A stretch of 64,000 nucleotides of DNA from Cryptomeria japonica (GCF_030272615.1 NC_081409.1:203177949-203241948); one strand, 5' to 3'. Counted from the first letter of the stretch, positions 31,701 to 41,307 are shown. Notes: generated by a model from the letters alone, not told the origin. Made by a program: numbers and translations.

Positions 31701-34021
31701 ATAAGATTTTAGAGGATTATGTTGATGATATTTTAGCCAAATCCTTTCTTCGCATGGGTCATGTTAAAATCCTTCGTCAAATCTTTGAAAGAATTCATAA
31801 ATATCACATGCGCTTGAATCCCCGAAAATGTGTTTTTGGTGTGGATAGTGGAAAACTATTAGGGTTCATAGTTTCGCATCATGGGATTGAGGTGGACACT
31901 AAGAAAATAGATGCTATTGTCAACATGCCACCTCCTAGAAATGTGTCTCAACTTAAAAGCTTACAAGGAAAGATTCAAGCTATTCGTAGGTTCGTATCTC
32001 AACTCGCGGATCGTACCTTTCCTTTTACTCAACTCCTTAAAAAGGATATCACTTTTCAATGGAATGAGGATTGTCAGCAAGCATTTGAAGATTTAAAAGT
32101 GTATTTGGCTAGTCCTCCTATTCTTCAACTTGCCGAACCTTCTAAACCCTTCCTTCTGTATACAGCTGTTTCTTCTCATGCTCTCGCAGCATTGTTGGCA
32201 CAACATGATAAAGATGGTAAGGAATGTTCGGTTTATTACATAAGTCATACCTTACTCGATTATGAGACCCGATATTCTGCGATAGAAAGACAATGCTTGG
32301 CCTTGGTGTTTGCGACTCAGAAATTGAGACATTATCTTTTAAATTCAGAAGTCCACGTCATGATAAAGTTTGATCCTTTGAAGCATCTTTTCTCTAAAAC
32401 TGATTTATCAGGACGCCTAGCTAAGTGTGTTATGTTGTTAACTGAATTTGACCTTAAATTTGTTTCACAAAGAGCAATTAAAGGGCAAGCGTTGACCGAT
32501 CACTTAGTTGAGGCCCCTTCACCTTTCTCCTTCCCTAACCCTGAGTCTTTTCCTGATGACTTCATTCTTTCTATAGAGAAAGATGAAACTTGGGAGTTAT
32601 ACTTTGATGGCTCTAAGTGTCGTACGGGATCGGGGGTAGGTGTTGTTCTGATTTCTCCTACAAAGAAATCCACTCCCTTATCCTATCATCTAAATTTCTT
32701 GTGTACCAATAACATTGCTGAGTATGAGGCTCTTATAGCGGGAATAAAAGCAGCCTTAGCTCTGAATATAAAACACATACATATCTATGGAGATTCACAA
32801 TTGATTATAAGACAAGTAATAGGACTATATCAAGCAAAACAAGACAAATTATCACAATATAAAGACCTTGCTATCTCTTTATTACAAAAATTCGATTCTT
32901 ATACCATGGAACCTGTTCCTCGAAAAGATAATCGACATGCGAACGCAATGGCATGTGTGGCTTCTCTTGTATCTTTAGAGGACCCTATGGTTGATCTTAA
33001 ATTTGTTATTCACAACCTTATTTCTCCAGCTATTGTAGACGATTCTAGCTTGGTAACATGTTGTGACTTTGTAGATTCAGATGAATGGTTCTCGCATATC
33101 GTAAGATATTTGACCGATGGTACCTTTCCTGATTCCGCTAATAGAAACACTAGGGCTAGAATCCGCAAGCTGTCTGCTAGATATATCATTCTTTCTAATG
33201 TCCTTTACCGAAGGGGTTATGATGGTCTTCTCCTTCGCTGTCTTAACAAATCAGAAATCCCTGTTGCTCTTGAAGAGGCACATTCAGGTGCCTGTGGGGG
33301 GCATTTTGGGGGCAAATCCTTGGTTCAAAGATTGCTTCACATGGGATACTATTGGCAAACTATGCAGAAGGATTCTTTTTCATTTGTTAAGAAGTGTCAT
33401 CAATGTCAACAACACAACAATCTGATTCATGCTCCTGCCCAAGAACTTCGTTCTCAAGTAGCTTCTTGGCCTTTCTCCACATGGGGTTTGGATCTTATTG
33501 GTAAAATCTCTCCTCCTTCATCTCAAGGACACACTTTCATTATAACCGCAACAGATTACTTTACGAAGTGGGTAGAAGCTATTCCCCTTCGCTCTACTAC
33601 AGCTGAAGTAATTTGTCAATTTCTTTTAGAAAACATCATTTCTCGATTCGGGATACCTTCCACTATAATCTCAGATAATGGGACATCATTTAAGAACAAG
33701 GACGTGAAGAAATTCCTCGAGAAGTATCATATCAAACATCTATTTTCTACACCATACTATCCTCAATCAAATGGTCAAGCCGAATCATCTAATAAAATAA
33801 TTGAACAAATCCTTCGCAAAACCGTGAATAAGCATGGTAGGGATTGGAGTAACCAGCTAATCTATGCTCTTTGGGCCTACCGAATGAGTGTACGAATTGC
33901 TATGGGAACTACTCCTTATAATCTTGTTTATGGTGCTGACGCTATTATGCCCTTAGAGTTAGAGATTCCATCACTTAGGGTTTCTCTCAAAGGTATAATA
34001 GATGATGACTCTTATAGATAA
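28799..34021 (+). CDS. Tat-lineage pro-pol polyprotein (PR, G-patch, RT, RNase H, archaeal RNase H, integrase)
   Basis: 1740 codons without a stop. Residues 1 to about 330 match no gag domain I know and contain no zinc knuckle; a VQG-x-Y motif repeats three times near 140-190. The protease follows, with LVDNGSGLNV at about 344-352, the Tat form of the active site. A G-patch-like segment (HGYHGKGCGAHEQGI) lies near 615-630. RT runs from about 830 with YVDDIL at about 973. Ty3-type RNase H (about 1110-1210) lacks the usual first Asp (LYTAVSSHA). Archaeal-type RNase H (about 1264-1387) has FDGS, AEYEAL and GDSQL, but its fourth acidic residue is Asn (HANAMA). Integrase follows, with HSGACGGH..CHQC zinc finger and D, D, E in LDLIG, ISDNGT and QSNGQAESS. 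It ends early at TAA 34019. Confidence 0.95.
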   Translation: MSDFYLQNVHAFDDYYEYSQDELDEALDEFLNPKDAKPSFYQKLVNLVTMPFRCDEKDKSNDSSQGYIPINSSPESSNMVVFNNPLYEEMSPFESKDKPFNRYDHALLDNALDDFVALSKSLNENKTSKLVNMINLNEHNKPLCEVQGAYPSPTFQVPKSPLLIVQGGYDHDSFRTPNKPIITVQGRKPISPYSYAKQITRESYHAVAHTYHTRNNRQPNPPPVIPVSLPNPQPILPQAPRILQVMGREYDLIEQLKATPAKISLWDLIQTSSAHHGMLQDALKDLNVPPPSTSSNIASLVNSVMNPKAQIVFTQDEMPTSEIQQQYDPLMIVVIMKDTAIRRTLVDNGSGLNVCSINLLHKMNVDTSLIEPDSRPIHGFDNVAKTSLGIITLPLIVGPVTLATPIHVMSGNLTYNMLLGRPWIHSMQAIPSTLHRQVKFVYNNKTYTLIGDTNFQACLQTSTSKGDSSKPSSSSDDSLNKIPIDESSLPDDQNSLDESGALEEDSSRLETTHKKDYDPEKVLAEDDWGSLDFNPTFVGEYNVPSRELKVEKKEEAKNQSTLPESMSNNFVAASQTSSPHTSNYEEFDSLSYEKPPSLPKMADRYGRGFRIFAKHGYHGKGCGAHEQGIRVPLETNFHNYAFGLGYNPCKRTKASKRPCISVNAISTSLSMQHPEYIDGDPSGDCALDIFPTDNALAEFLGAYDTLPHYHHNRGLPYCLNTEAYFGKEIDNDEIVKEFLQLKDTPQQSNLLISDTTDVKMDPCNKEKVIEIGKCLDEEEQKQYEDLLHEFPEIFAWTYSDMPGIDPKIVTHNIVLVPDAKPVKQKIQKMNPKVALLVKAEIEKLLEAGFIRPIDYSLWISNIAAVAKPDNKIRMCTNFRDLNKASLKDDFPLPNIDMIVDSTAGHALLSFMDGFSGYNQIFINPQDQFKTAFTTPWGKFCWIMMPFGLKNAGATYQRAMTLIFHDYMHKILEDYVDDILAKSFLRMGHVKILRQIFERIHKYHMRLNPRKCVFGVDSGKLLGFIVSHHGIEVDTKKIDAIVNMPPPRNVSQLKSLQGKIQAIRRFVSQLADRTFPFTQLLKKDITFQWNEDCQQAFEDLKVYLASPPILQLAEPSKPFLLYTAVSSHALAALLAQHDKDGKECSVYYISHTLLDYETRYSAIERQCLALVFATQKLRHYLLNSEVHVMIKFDPLKHLFSKTDLSGRLAKCVMLLTEFDLKFVSQRAIKGQALTDHLVEAPSPFSFPNPESFPDDFILSIEKDETWELYFDGSKCRTGSGVGVVLISPTKKSTPLSYHLNFLCTNNIAEYEALIAGIKAALALNIKHIHIYGDSQLIIRQVIGLYQAKQDKLSQYKDLAISLLQKFDSYTMEPVPRKDNRHANAMACVASLVSLEDPMVDLKFVIHNLISPAIVDDSSLVTCCDFVDSDEWFSHIVRYLTDGTFPDSANRNTRARIRKLSARYIILSNVLYRRGYDGLLLRCLNKSEIPVALEEAHSGACGGHFGGKSLVQRLLHMGYYWQTMQKDSFSFVKKCHQCQQHNNLIHAPAQELRSQVASWPFSTWGLDLIGKISPPSSQGHTFIITATDYFTKWVEAIPLRSTTAEVICQFLLENIISRFGIPSTIISDNGTSFKNKDVKKFLEKYHIKHLFSTPYYPQSNGQAESSNKIIEQILRKTVNKHGRDWSNQLIYALWAYRMSVRIAMGTTPYNLVYGADAIMPLELEIPSLRVSLKGIIDDDSYR

Positions 34022-34345
34022 CAATGACTTCAACAGCTTGAGATGCTTGATGAACAGCATATAAACGCTCTTGAGCATATTCAAGCATATCATAAAACTC
34101 TACAATGAAGCTATAATGATAAGGTTATTCAACGTTCCTTCTCAGTAGGTGACTTAGTCCTCTATGAGAATCAGCGAAATGTGAATGCCTTACCTGCAGA
34201 AAAGGGAAAATTTAGTCCTAATTGGCTTGGACCATATATCGTTATTGAGGATTATGGATCAGGTGCTTACAAAATAGTGGATGTAGACAGTACGCCTCTT
34301 AAAGAACCTATCAATGCTATGCACTTGCGTAGATATTACACTTAA
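34022..34345 (+). pseudogene. Integrase C-terminal region, cut off by stop codons
   Basis: The pol frame continues past TAA (34019-34021), TGA (34025-34027) and TGA at about 34108. It then reads FSVGDLVLYENQRN..KFSPNWLGPYIVIEDYGSGAYKI and ends ..MHLRRYY-T at a TAA near 34343. This is the standard integrase C-terminal domain (GDLVL, W-GPY). All three stops are one C-to-T change from CAA or CGA, in line with cytosine decay. The catalytic core upstream is complete. Confidence 0.85.
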
Positions 34346-34946
34346 TTCTTCATTCCTTATTTATCTTCTTTTCAGTTCTTCAACATTGGATAATATGTTA
34401 GTATCTCCTAATTAGAGCAAAATAGAATTAAATGTTATGGTGTTTAATCTATATTGCTTCATTCTTGACAAGCGTGTCTCTTTACTTTATAGTTTGTCTT
34501 GAATTCATTTATGTAAGTTGTAAAAGATTTACATTTCCATTATGCTAGCATATTATACAGTGTCTTTATGTGTTAAGTAGAATCGTATCATGTTGTGTTT
34601 AAGTTCAAAATTAAATCACATTAGTTATATGATTCTTAGACTTAATGCATATTTCTTCCTTATCATCAATGTAGTACTTGATTAAATATTTTAATTAAGT
34701 CACGCATGTATCAATTTAATCATGGAGCATTGAGAAATCAATCAGATGGAAATTAAATCCTGACCATACATGTACATTTACCAAATGTATTAGATTTAAT
34801 CAAAACAAAATACACATTGTTTTAAGCATTAAAGATAACACATTTGAGACAAAAGAGAAGCATGTATATATACATATATATATGTGGATCGTATACAAAT
34901 ACAGGTCACTGTACATCCAAAATGTGACCTCTCCTACATCATACAA
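34346..34946. other. Non-coding spacer between pol and the antisense gene
   Basis: AT-rich with a TATATATAC..TATATATATG run at about 34866-34885. It would hold the 3' end of the antisense transcript. No gene seen. Confidence 0.5.
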
Positions 34947-35347
34947 TCATCTCCTATCCCTAGGGCTAGTGGCTGGAGAGTGTCGACTGGACGCTCCCTC
35001 CTAATCTGGCCGTGAAGGTGGACCCATGGGTGTGTAGCACGATACAAACCGTGAGTGACTCCGAGAGGAACTCCTACGATCCCTATCCATAAGGATCGCG
35101 CGATAGGTGGTAGCCTCGGCCTGAGCTGCTGCTAGATCTCACCGCGCCTGTTGAAGGTCCTCTAATAGGACTCTCTCTCTCTCCCTCCATATGTCTACCT
35201 GTACTCGGAATGGGGAAAACAAGTCCTCATGCCGGTCCGCGTTCCCCTGAGGCCTATAAGCAATCTGTGAGGAACTAGGGATCTGTGCTATCGTGGAAAT
35301 GTCTGTCACTGCCTGTTGAATCAGGGAACGCCACTCCTACACATTAG

Positions 35348-35426
35348 CTGTGGCAGTAGAACAGATTTTTGTTAGTACCATTCTATATCATCAAAACATT
35401 AATCAAATAATATAAACTTACTATAC
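35348..35426 (-). other. Intron 2 of the antisense PMD gene
   Basis: 79 bp, GTATAG...CCACAG on the minus strand, with a T-rich stretch before the acceptor. Removing it joins open frames of matching phase on either side. Confidence 0.7.
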
Positions 35427-37057
35427 CTGGGTCTCCCTCATGCCAGTAGGGATCATGATACGGTAGCATCTGTGACTGGGATCCACTAGGCTCCCCTCGC
35501 TCGAATACTCTGTGCATGATGGGTGTCGGCTGGACGGTACTGGGAACGGGTCTCCGTATCACCTCATGTTCCCCCTGTTGGGGAATAAGAGGAGGATCCA
35601 GAGCTATGGTATTGTCTCCTGAATGGTGGGGAGCTGCATCTGACTCCTCATCATCATCTCTATCCTCCTCCTTGTCGTCTGCCTCGTCCTCATCCGTGTA
35701 CTCACCTGCATCCTCCTCGTCCTCATCTCTATCTGTGTCCTCTTCCTCCTCGGCACTGGGCTGATCGCCTATAGGTGGATCAGGATCTCCCGCCTCCTCA
35801 TGACCCTCTCCCTCCTCTGGCTCCTCTGACCTGGATCCCTGGTCCTCGTCTCGGTCTCCATGTCTCCATGGGCCTGGATGGCCTGTCGGATGATCTGGTG
35901 GAAAGATAGGACCTGGATATGATCTCATAAACCATGAGACATACCTACGTTGTGCTCCAGGCTCTACAGAGTAATTAATGACTACATCCTGATCAGATCC
36001 CTCTATATCTGTAGTCTCGATGTCATCTATCGTCGGTCTCGCTACTGCTCTAGGTCTGGGAAGGACCCGTGAGTGTCGAGTATAGATGGGCACATCGGCT
36101 GGAACACACTGCTCTAGCCCGAACTGCCTCCATACTCGGTCGAAGTAGAATGGGACTATGATGTGTGAATATCATCCCTGCAGTAGGCGGTTCCTTTGTA
36201 AGCATGCTAACTGTCTCTCCATCCCATCCCATCTGTGCATCCGCAGGTAGGGTCTCCACACTGTCACCTCGGCTGTCAGTCTATCAAAAATCACTCTCCA
36301 ATATAACAAATCTCCAAATCTCCACTCGCTGGTAAGTGGATAAGCGAACACCCTAGGTTGCTCGCTCACTGTACTCAGCAGAAAGCCGACGGGCCTGGTG
36401 CATGTGAAGTGCTCTAAAATCCACACCTGTAGAAGTGTGCATGTCATCAAACTGCAACCCTGTCCAAATACATACTCCTCAAGGTTGTGATAGAGATGTG
36501 CAAGCATACTCCGACCCCAAGCATACACTCTCCTGTGTCTCTCCATAGCTCTGATGCACCATGTGAGACCCCCATGCATGTGCGTACCTCGCCCATTAGG
36601 GTAGATGGCTAGTGCTATGATGGTGATCATAAGGTGTCTCAGAAGGGGTACCTCCCCTATAGGATGTAAGAGCCAGCTGACCATAATGCAACCTCTCGTC
36701 TCACTCGGCATGACTCTCCCTATGCAATATACCTTCTTTCTGATGATCCTCCGCTGACCGATCGGTCGCGTATGTAACAGTCACTCCTCTGATAGGAAGA
36801 CAAAGTATACGGTACACATCCTTGAGTGTAACCGTCAGCTCCCCTACTGGAAGATGAAATGTGCATGTGTCAGGATCCCATCGCTCCATCAATGCCATCA
36901 GCATCGCAGGATGGAACTGAATGGCTGGCATGAGGATCACATACCATAATCCCACAATTAACAATGTGTCTCTCTCTACCTGAGTCAGCCGCAAAATCTG
37001 ATCTCGCAAACTGCGAAGAATATGTCCCGTCATATGCTCTCTCATGTATGGGAGACC

Positions 37058-37350
37058 CTGCAACACAAAAACATAACTGTAATCAGTACTCGATCATCAA
37101 AATCGCTCATGCAAACTGTTGAACATCGTATGCCAACCCTAAAACCCCTCACCAAGCCCTAATTGGGACCATGGCGCCCTGATTGGGACCATGGCGCCCT
37201 CTCAGGGACCATGGCGCCCTGGGGGGACCAGGGCGCCCCACAGGGACCATGGCACCCTGGGTGGGCCCCGGGTCAGCCTTCAGGGCCCGCATATGATCAC
37301 ATAAAAATCAAAATGCGAAAAATCAAAAGTCAAACGTTCAGTCAACTCAC
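37058..37350 (-). other. Intron 1 of the antisense PMD gene, carrying a GGCGCCC repeat
   Basis: 293 bp, GTGAGT...TTGCAG on the minus strand. On the + strand it holds five imperfect copies of GGGACCATGGCGCCCT (37165-37260), close in sequence to the GGACCAGGGCGCCC repeat of the LTR. A 99-codon + strand frame here is a shadow. Confidence 0.75.
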
Positions 37351-37431
37351 CTCATCTAGTGGCTCGTCGTCGATCACGGCCTGGCACAGGATCTCAATCC
37401 TCGTGGGACGCTCTGGTCATCGTGAAGGCAT

Positions 37432-37991
37432 GATGATAGCTATGTGGGCTCCGGTGCAATGAACAGTATTCAGAAATCAACAAAGTGACAAATGTGAATG
37501 TCACTTTCAAAGTATATACTTTCATTTCTTTATCTTTACTTTCGAAACCCTAAATTTTCTCTATCATTCATTTTATCATAACTTGAGTTTGGGAGATGCG
37601 ATTTTCGAGCTGTTTGTTGCGTTAGAATCGTATTTTCATTCCCTACTCTCGGGATGTTCCAAAAAGTGCTTTGTTGAAGCCTATTCAGTGAACACCCCTC
37701 ATCAATACTCTCTTACACAATTTGTCGCAAGTAAACATGCTACCCTGTTTCACCTCCCTAATAAGCAAGTCGAAACAGGGGGGGCAAATAGCTACTCACA
37801 AATTTCATCACTTTCCTTAGTAAGCATTAGGTGATTTTGTGATCTAACGTGTGTTTTGTAGGTTGCGGTTCCTGACTGTGTACTGCAGATACTGCTGGGG
37901 GCTTCGTCCGACAACTTATGGATATATCCTTTTTCAAATAATGTTTACTTTTCTATACTTTAGCTTGCATATGCACGTAGTACTCATATGA
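37432..37991 (-). promoter_or_regulatory. Upstream region of the antisense gene and 3' end of the Tat internal region
   Basis: 560 bp between the antisense ATG and the polypurine tract, the only place for an antisense promoter other than the 3' LTR. It contains a second purine run, AAACAGGGGGGGCAAATAG (about 37765-37783). No clear TATA element could be assigned. Confidence 0.4.
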
Positions 37992-38011
37992 CCGCTAAAG
38001 TGGGGGCTAAA
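37992..38011 (+). promoter_or_regulatory. Polypurine tract of the Tat element
   Basis: CCGCTAAAGTGGGGGCTAAA lies directly before the 3' LTR start TGTAGCG. It primes plus-strand DNA synthesis in this class. It is nearly the same as 5500-5517 (element A). Confidence 0.85.
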
Positions 38012-39681
38012 TGTAGCGTCGTAAATTGTACGCACTTGCTAGGGTGGTACAATTTCACACCTAGTTTAGCACTCGCCTTAGTGCATTTTACATTTTGCAT
38101 TGCATTTCTCCTTTAGCACTTAATTAATCAAATTAATTAGGTCTAAGGTCCTATTTCATCGTCCTCTACATCATAAAGTTGGGCCCTTTCATCAAAGCGT
38201 GCCCTTTTCATTTTATTCCTCCAATACATCACTCAATCAAAAAACCCTAATTAAGTCCTATTTCGAACTTGGGGGCTTGGTTTCGGGGTCAAAACATCTT
38301 GAAATCACCTGTAACTTTGGGATTCTCTCTAAAATCATCATATCCGACGGCCCTGAAAATTTGGTGAAAAGTTGTCGGGACCGTGGCGCCCGAAGTGCAC
38401 ATGGTCCCGGACATTTTTCCCGAAATTTTAGGAGCACAATCCAATCATAAAATAAAGCTTAACCCCAAGAAATTGGTGGGATATTCAATCTCTAGGTCGG
38501 ACAAAAGACGAAATTACAACCTAGGGTTTCCTACATAAGAGCTCTCTTTCTTCATTTGAAGGGATCCGATTTTTGTTTCCGGGAACTTCATATGCAGCAA
38601 AAGAGCAGATCTTGGAAGACTTCAACAACATTCAACATCCTTCTATCAAGCATTTTTATCAATTTCATTCATCCACTTAGGGCTTGGAAGGCATTGAAGA
38701 ACAATAGGAGATTACCGACTGAAGATTGGCTTGTACTCCTCCCTTGAGGGTTGGGTATGATTTCATGTTGTTTTCATGTCTTTGCATAAGCTTCAATACA
38801 TCATTTATTCATGCTTTAGATCACATTGTATCTTGATTTAGAGCATTTACATTATCATTTACAAGCAATTAGGGTTTACTTTCTAGGTTGCTCTAGTTTG
38901 CTTTCTTGCATTTTAGGACCTTGCACACACACTAGGTCTGCACACACAATACATTTACAATACAACTTGGCTATTCATGGAGGTGGAAATCACCGAAGTG
39001 GGGGTTTGACTAAGGCAAAAACCTATATAGCCGCCCGCACACCCTTTTTTAGATATAAGTGCAGGTTTTAGACTCGGACGACGTCGCAGGAGACAGATCC
39101 GGGAAGAACAGGCCGAGAGAGCACCCTGCATCAAATTGCAAAGCAAAAGATTGGGACAGGGATGCTGGGCGCCCTGGTCCTGCCAGGACAGGGGCGCTAG
39201 GCACCCTGGTCCCTGGGACAGAGGCGCTGGGCACCCTGGTCCTCTGGACAGACAGCATTTCCGACAGTTTCTGACAGTGTTCCAGAGTGCCAAACGATAG
39301 CTTCCGATGCAGTTTTCGGGATAGAATCAGGACAGTGGCGCCCGCACCCCCGTCCCAAACATTTTTAGTCCGATTTTGACTCCGGGTACGCATCTGCATT
39401 CTTATTTCATCCTTGTATTTACAGTTGTTCATTGTTTAATCTTAATTCTGCAATCTTGTATTAGTTCGTACTTGCATTTTGGGATTAGGGTTTGAACTTG
39501 CATCATTTTATCTTTCAATTTCAACAAGGGAATAGAAATCCTAATAGGTAGCCCGTGGCTCTCTCTTTCACAAAAGAAGTAGCCAATTGTGTGATACCTC
39601 TAGGCTCTTTTGTATTCCGTAATGTGTGTCAAAAGGTAGGATTGGGGCATGTTAACCTACTCTCGCTTTTTCCCCTACACA
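38012..39681 (+). repeat. 3' LTR of the Tat element
   Basis: Partner of 26972-28640; same ends, three GC-rich units (about 39150-39245), followed by the GATAC duplication. Confidence 0.95.
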
Positions 39682-39686
39682 GATAC

Positions 39687-41307
39687 GATAGTTGCATTTA
39701 TTACAAGATTCATGGTTTGTAAGGTTCTTGTGTTATATGTGGTGGTTTGAAACGTTTACCAAGATGTGTACATTTGGAGAGCACACATTAAATTGGTACA
39801 AAACTAGTTTCTTTTGAAAAATACATGACAGTCATATATGGAGTTAAAGATGGAAAATATTTGAAGAGATGTGAGTTAGTGAAAAATGATATGTGTAGCT
39901 GAATTTATGAAAATATTTCAAGAGAAACTAGTTTATGAGTACATAATGCATACACAAATCTCGATGGTTAGATGAGAAATTGAAGCTATGTAAGGACACA
40001 TTTCCTCTTGGCATCATTGTCTCTATTGTTGATTTTTCTGAAAATTATACACTACAACCTCAAAATGAAGTGCGATCTATGTATTATCATTCTACACAAG
40101 TTTCTATTTGTGTACACATAACATTCATGCATGTAGACGATAACACAGAGGAGGATAGAAAGATTGTGAGAGAGTATCACTTCTACATAAGTGATGATCA
40201 TACTCATTCATTGGAGTTTGTATAGGGATGCTTTAAAGTTTTCTATGATAATTTAAAGGAAAGAAACATACAATACAACTGACACTTAATATGGTTAGAT
40301 AATTGCACCACACAATTCAAGAATGCAAGGATGTTTTATTGGTTGACAAGGATGCATATGACAAACAGTGTACAAATGTTTTGGAATTTCACTAAGGATG
40401 GACATGGTAAGGGAGAGCATGATCGTGCAAGAGCATGTGTAAAAAAAGCCCTAGCTAGAGAAGAATTGGAGTACAAAGGTGGTGCTAAGTTGATAGATGC
40501 AGAAACAATTGTGCAATGGTGTAACTCTACAATGGGTCTAGGTAATCCAGGTACGTCAATGGTTCATAGATATTTTTGGTTGATCACTAAATCTAACATT
40601 GAAAACTATCAAGATTGTTGTATAGTTGCAGGATCGAGTGACATACACTCATTTATGAGTTCAAATGCAAGTTCACTAGTAATTTATACGAGAGAGATGG
40701 TTGACAAATAGTCTTGTAGAATGTTGGTTCCCATTGATACATATCAAATTCCCAAAGCACTACAATTGAGCTAGATGGAGACATCAGTGGATTTTGACCA
40801 TGTATCCGACCTAGTGGATTCAGGTGATTTTTTGAGTTAATTTTTTTGCAAGTATTCTTTTTGGTTCATTTTGTTGTACATAACACTTTATTTTTGGTAT
40901 TAATTATCACTTTATAAAATGCAAGTCACGTGTATGCAGTTGTTGTAGAAGAGAACAATGAAGAAGGAACATATTACTTTTTGTGTCACCCTGTTGAGCC
41001 TAAAAGAAAATTGACAACCACAATCATTAACGGAGAGGGTATTGAATACCCAATAGGGTCTGTTGTCGTGACAGGAACATGGCTTAGGAGATACCCTATC
41101 AAGAATTCTAATGTTTGGTTGTTTGAGGACTTTGAAACATACAGACATATTCTTCATTTCTCTAACCTTGTTGCAACAAATATTCATTTGATGAAGTGTC
41201 ATGGTAGACCTCATAACAAGATTTTATGGAAAGTTCATGAATCCGACCACAAGGCAATACTTGACACAATATGGGTTAGAGCCGATCCTGAAGGCTCACT
41301 TGATTGA
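39687..41307 (+). pseudogene. DDE-like transposase remnant, segment 4 (catalytic core and C-terminus)
   Basis: Reads from CIYYKIHG through CVICGGLKRLPRCVHLE (cysteine-rich), then FPLGIIVSIVDFSENYTLQPQNEV, YYHSTQVSICVHITFM and HFYISDDHTHS. WLDNCTTQFKNARMFYWL follows, then FWNFTKDGHGKGEHD and AETIVQWC. A C-terminal domain reads YAVVVEENNEEGTYYFLCHP (40930-41307). Acidic residues in DFSENY, LDNC and GEHD sit where the DDE-type catalytic residues of this transposase family are expected. There are stops near 39740, 39900, 40223, 40282, 40709 and 40770. I recall the same motif string (DF-ENY, S-DD-H, W-D-C--Q-K, HGKG-HD) in plant and animal transposon proteins, but I cannot name the superfamily. 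Confidence 0.7.

Larger units (their letters stand above)
34947..37431 (-). pseudogene. Antisense accessory gene: plant mobile domain protein with acidic tail (three exons, decayed)
   Basis: Exon 1 (37431-37351) starts ATG and ends at GAG|GTGAGT. Exon 2 (37057-35427) begins after TTTTTGTGTTGCAG and ends at CCCAG|GTATAG. Exon 3 (35347-34947) begins after CTACTGCCACAG and ends in TGA. Phases match: exon 1 is 27 codons, and the one-base exon 2 overhang plus the 401-bp exon 3 gives 134 codons. Exon 2 carries plant mobile domain motifs: RWDPDTCTFHLPVGELTVTL, VWRPYLRMHRWDG, DRVWRQFGLEQCVP and YVSWFMRSYPGP. An acidic tail (EEEEDTDRDEDEEDAGEYTD) follows. Exon 3 has a Glu/Arg-rich helix and an RS-rich end. 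Breaks: TGA in exon 1, a frameshift near 36705, TGA at 36172, and TAG, TGA and TAG in exon 3, each one C-to-T step from CAG or CGA. PMD proteins (MAIN/MAIL1 family) act in the nucleus in silencing; the role inside an element is unknown. Confidence 0.85.
26972..39681 (+). mobile_element. Complete Tat-lineage Ty3/gypsy retrotransposon without gag, with antisense accessory gene
   Basis: LTRs at 26972-28640 (1669 bp) and 38012-39681 (1670 bp) begin TGTAGCGTCGTAAATTGTAC and end CCCCTACACA. A perfect 5-bp duplication GATAC flanks the element (26967-26971, 39682-39686). Internal parts in order are the primer-binding site, a pro-pol ORF (28799-34021), a decayed integrase tail, a long 3' region with a minus-strand accessory gene, and a polypurine tract. 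By eye the LTRs differ at about 70 positions (about 4%), mostly transitions. Total is 12.7 kb. Two RNase H domains in the order Ty3 type then archaeal type identify the Tat lineage. No gag is recognised. Confidence 0.95.

Noticed and set aside
35516-35764. Plus-strand Ser-rich ORF
   Set aside because: Mirror of the acidic tail of the antisense PMD gene.
36661-36740. A third intron in the antisense gene (GAAG|GTATATTGC donor) instead of a frameshift
   Set aside because: The nearest usable acceptor gives an intron of only about 60 bp without a pyrimidine tract; left as a frameshift or small deletion.
37163-37462. Plus-strand ORF of 99 codons with GPW repeats
   Set aside because: Covers intron 1 and exon 1 of the antisense gene; the repeat is nucleotide-level (GGGACCATGGCGCCCT).
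37583-37834. 83-codon plus-strand ORF before the 3' LTR
   Set aside because: No motif, no start context and no counterpart; located in the untranslated region.
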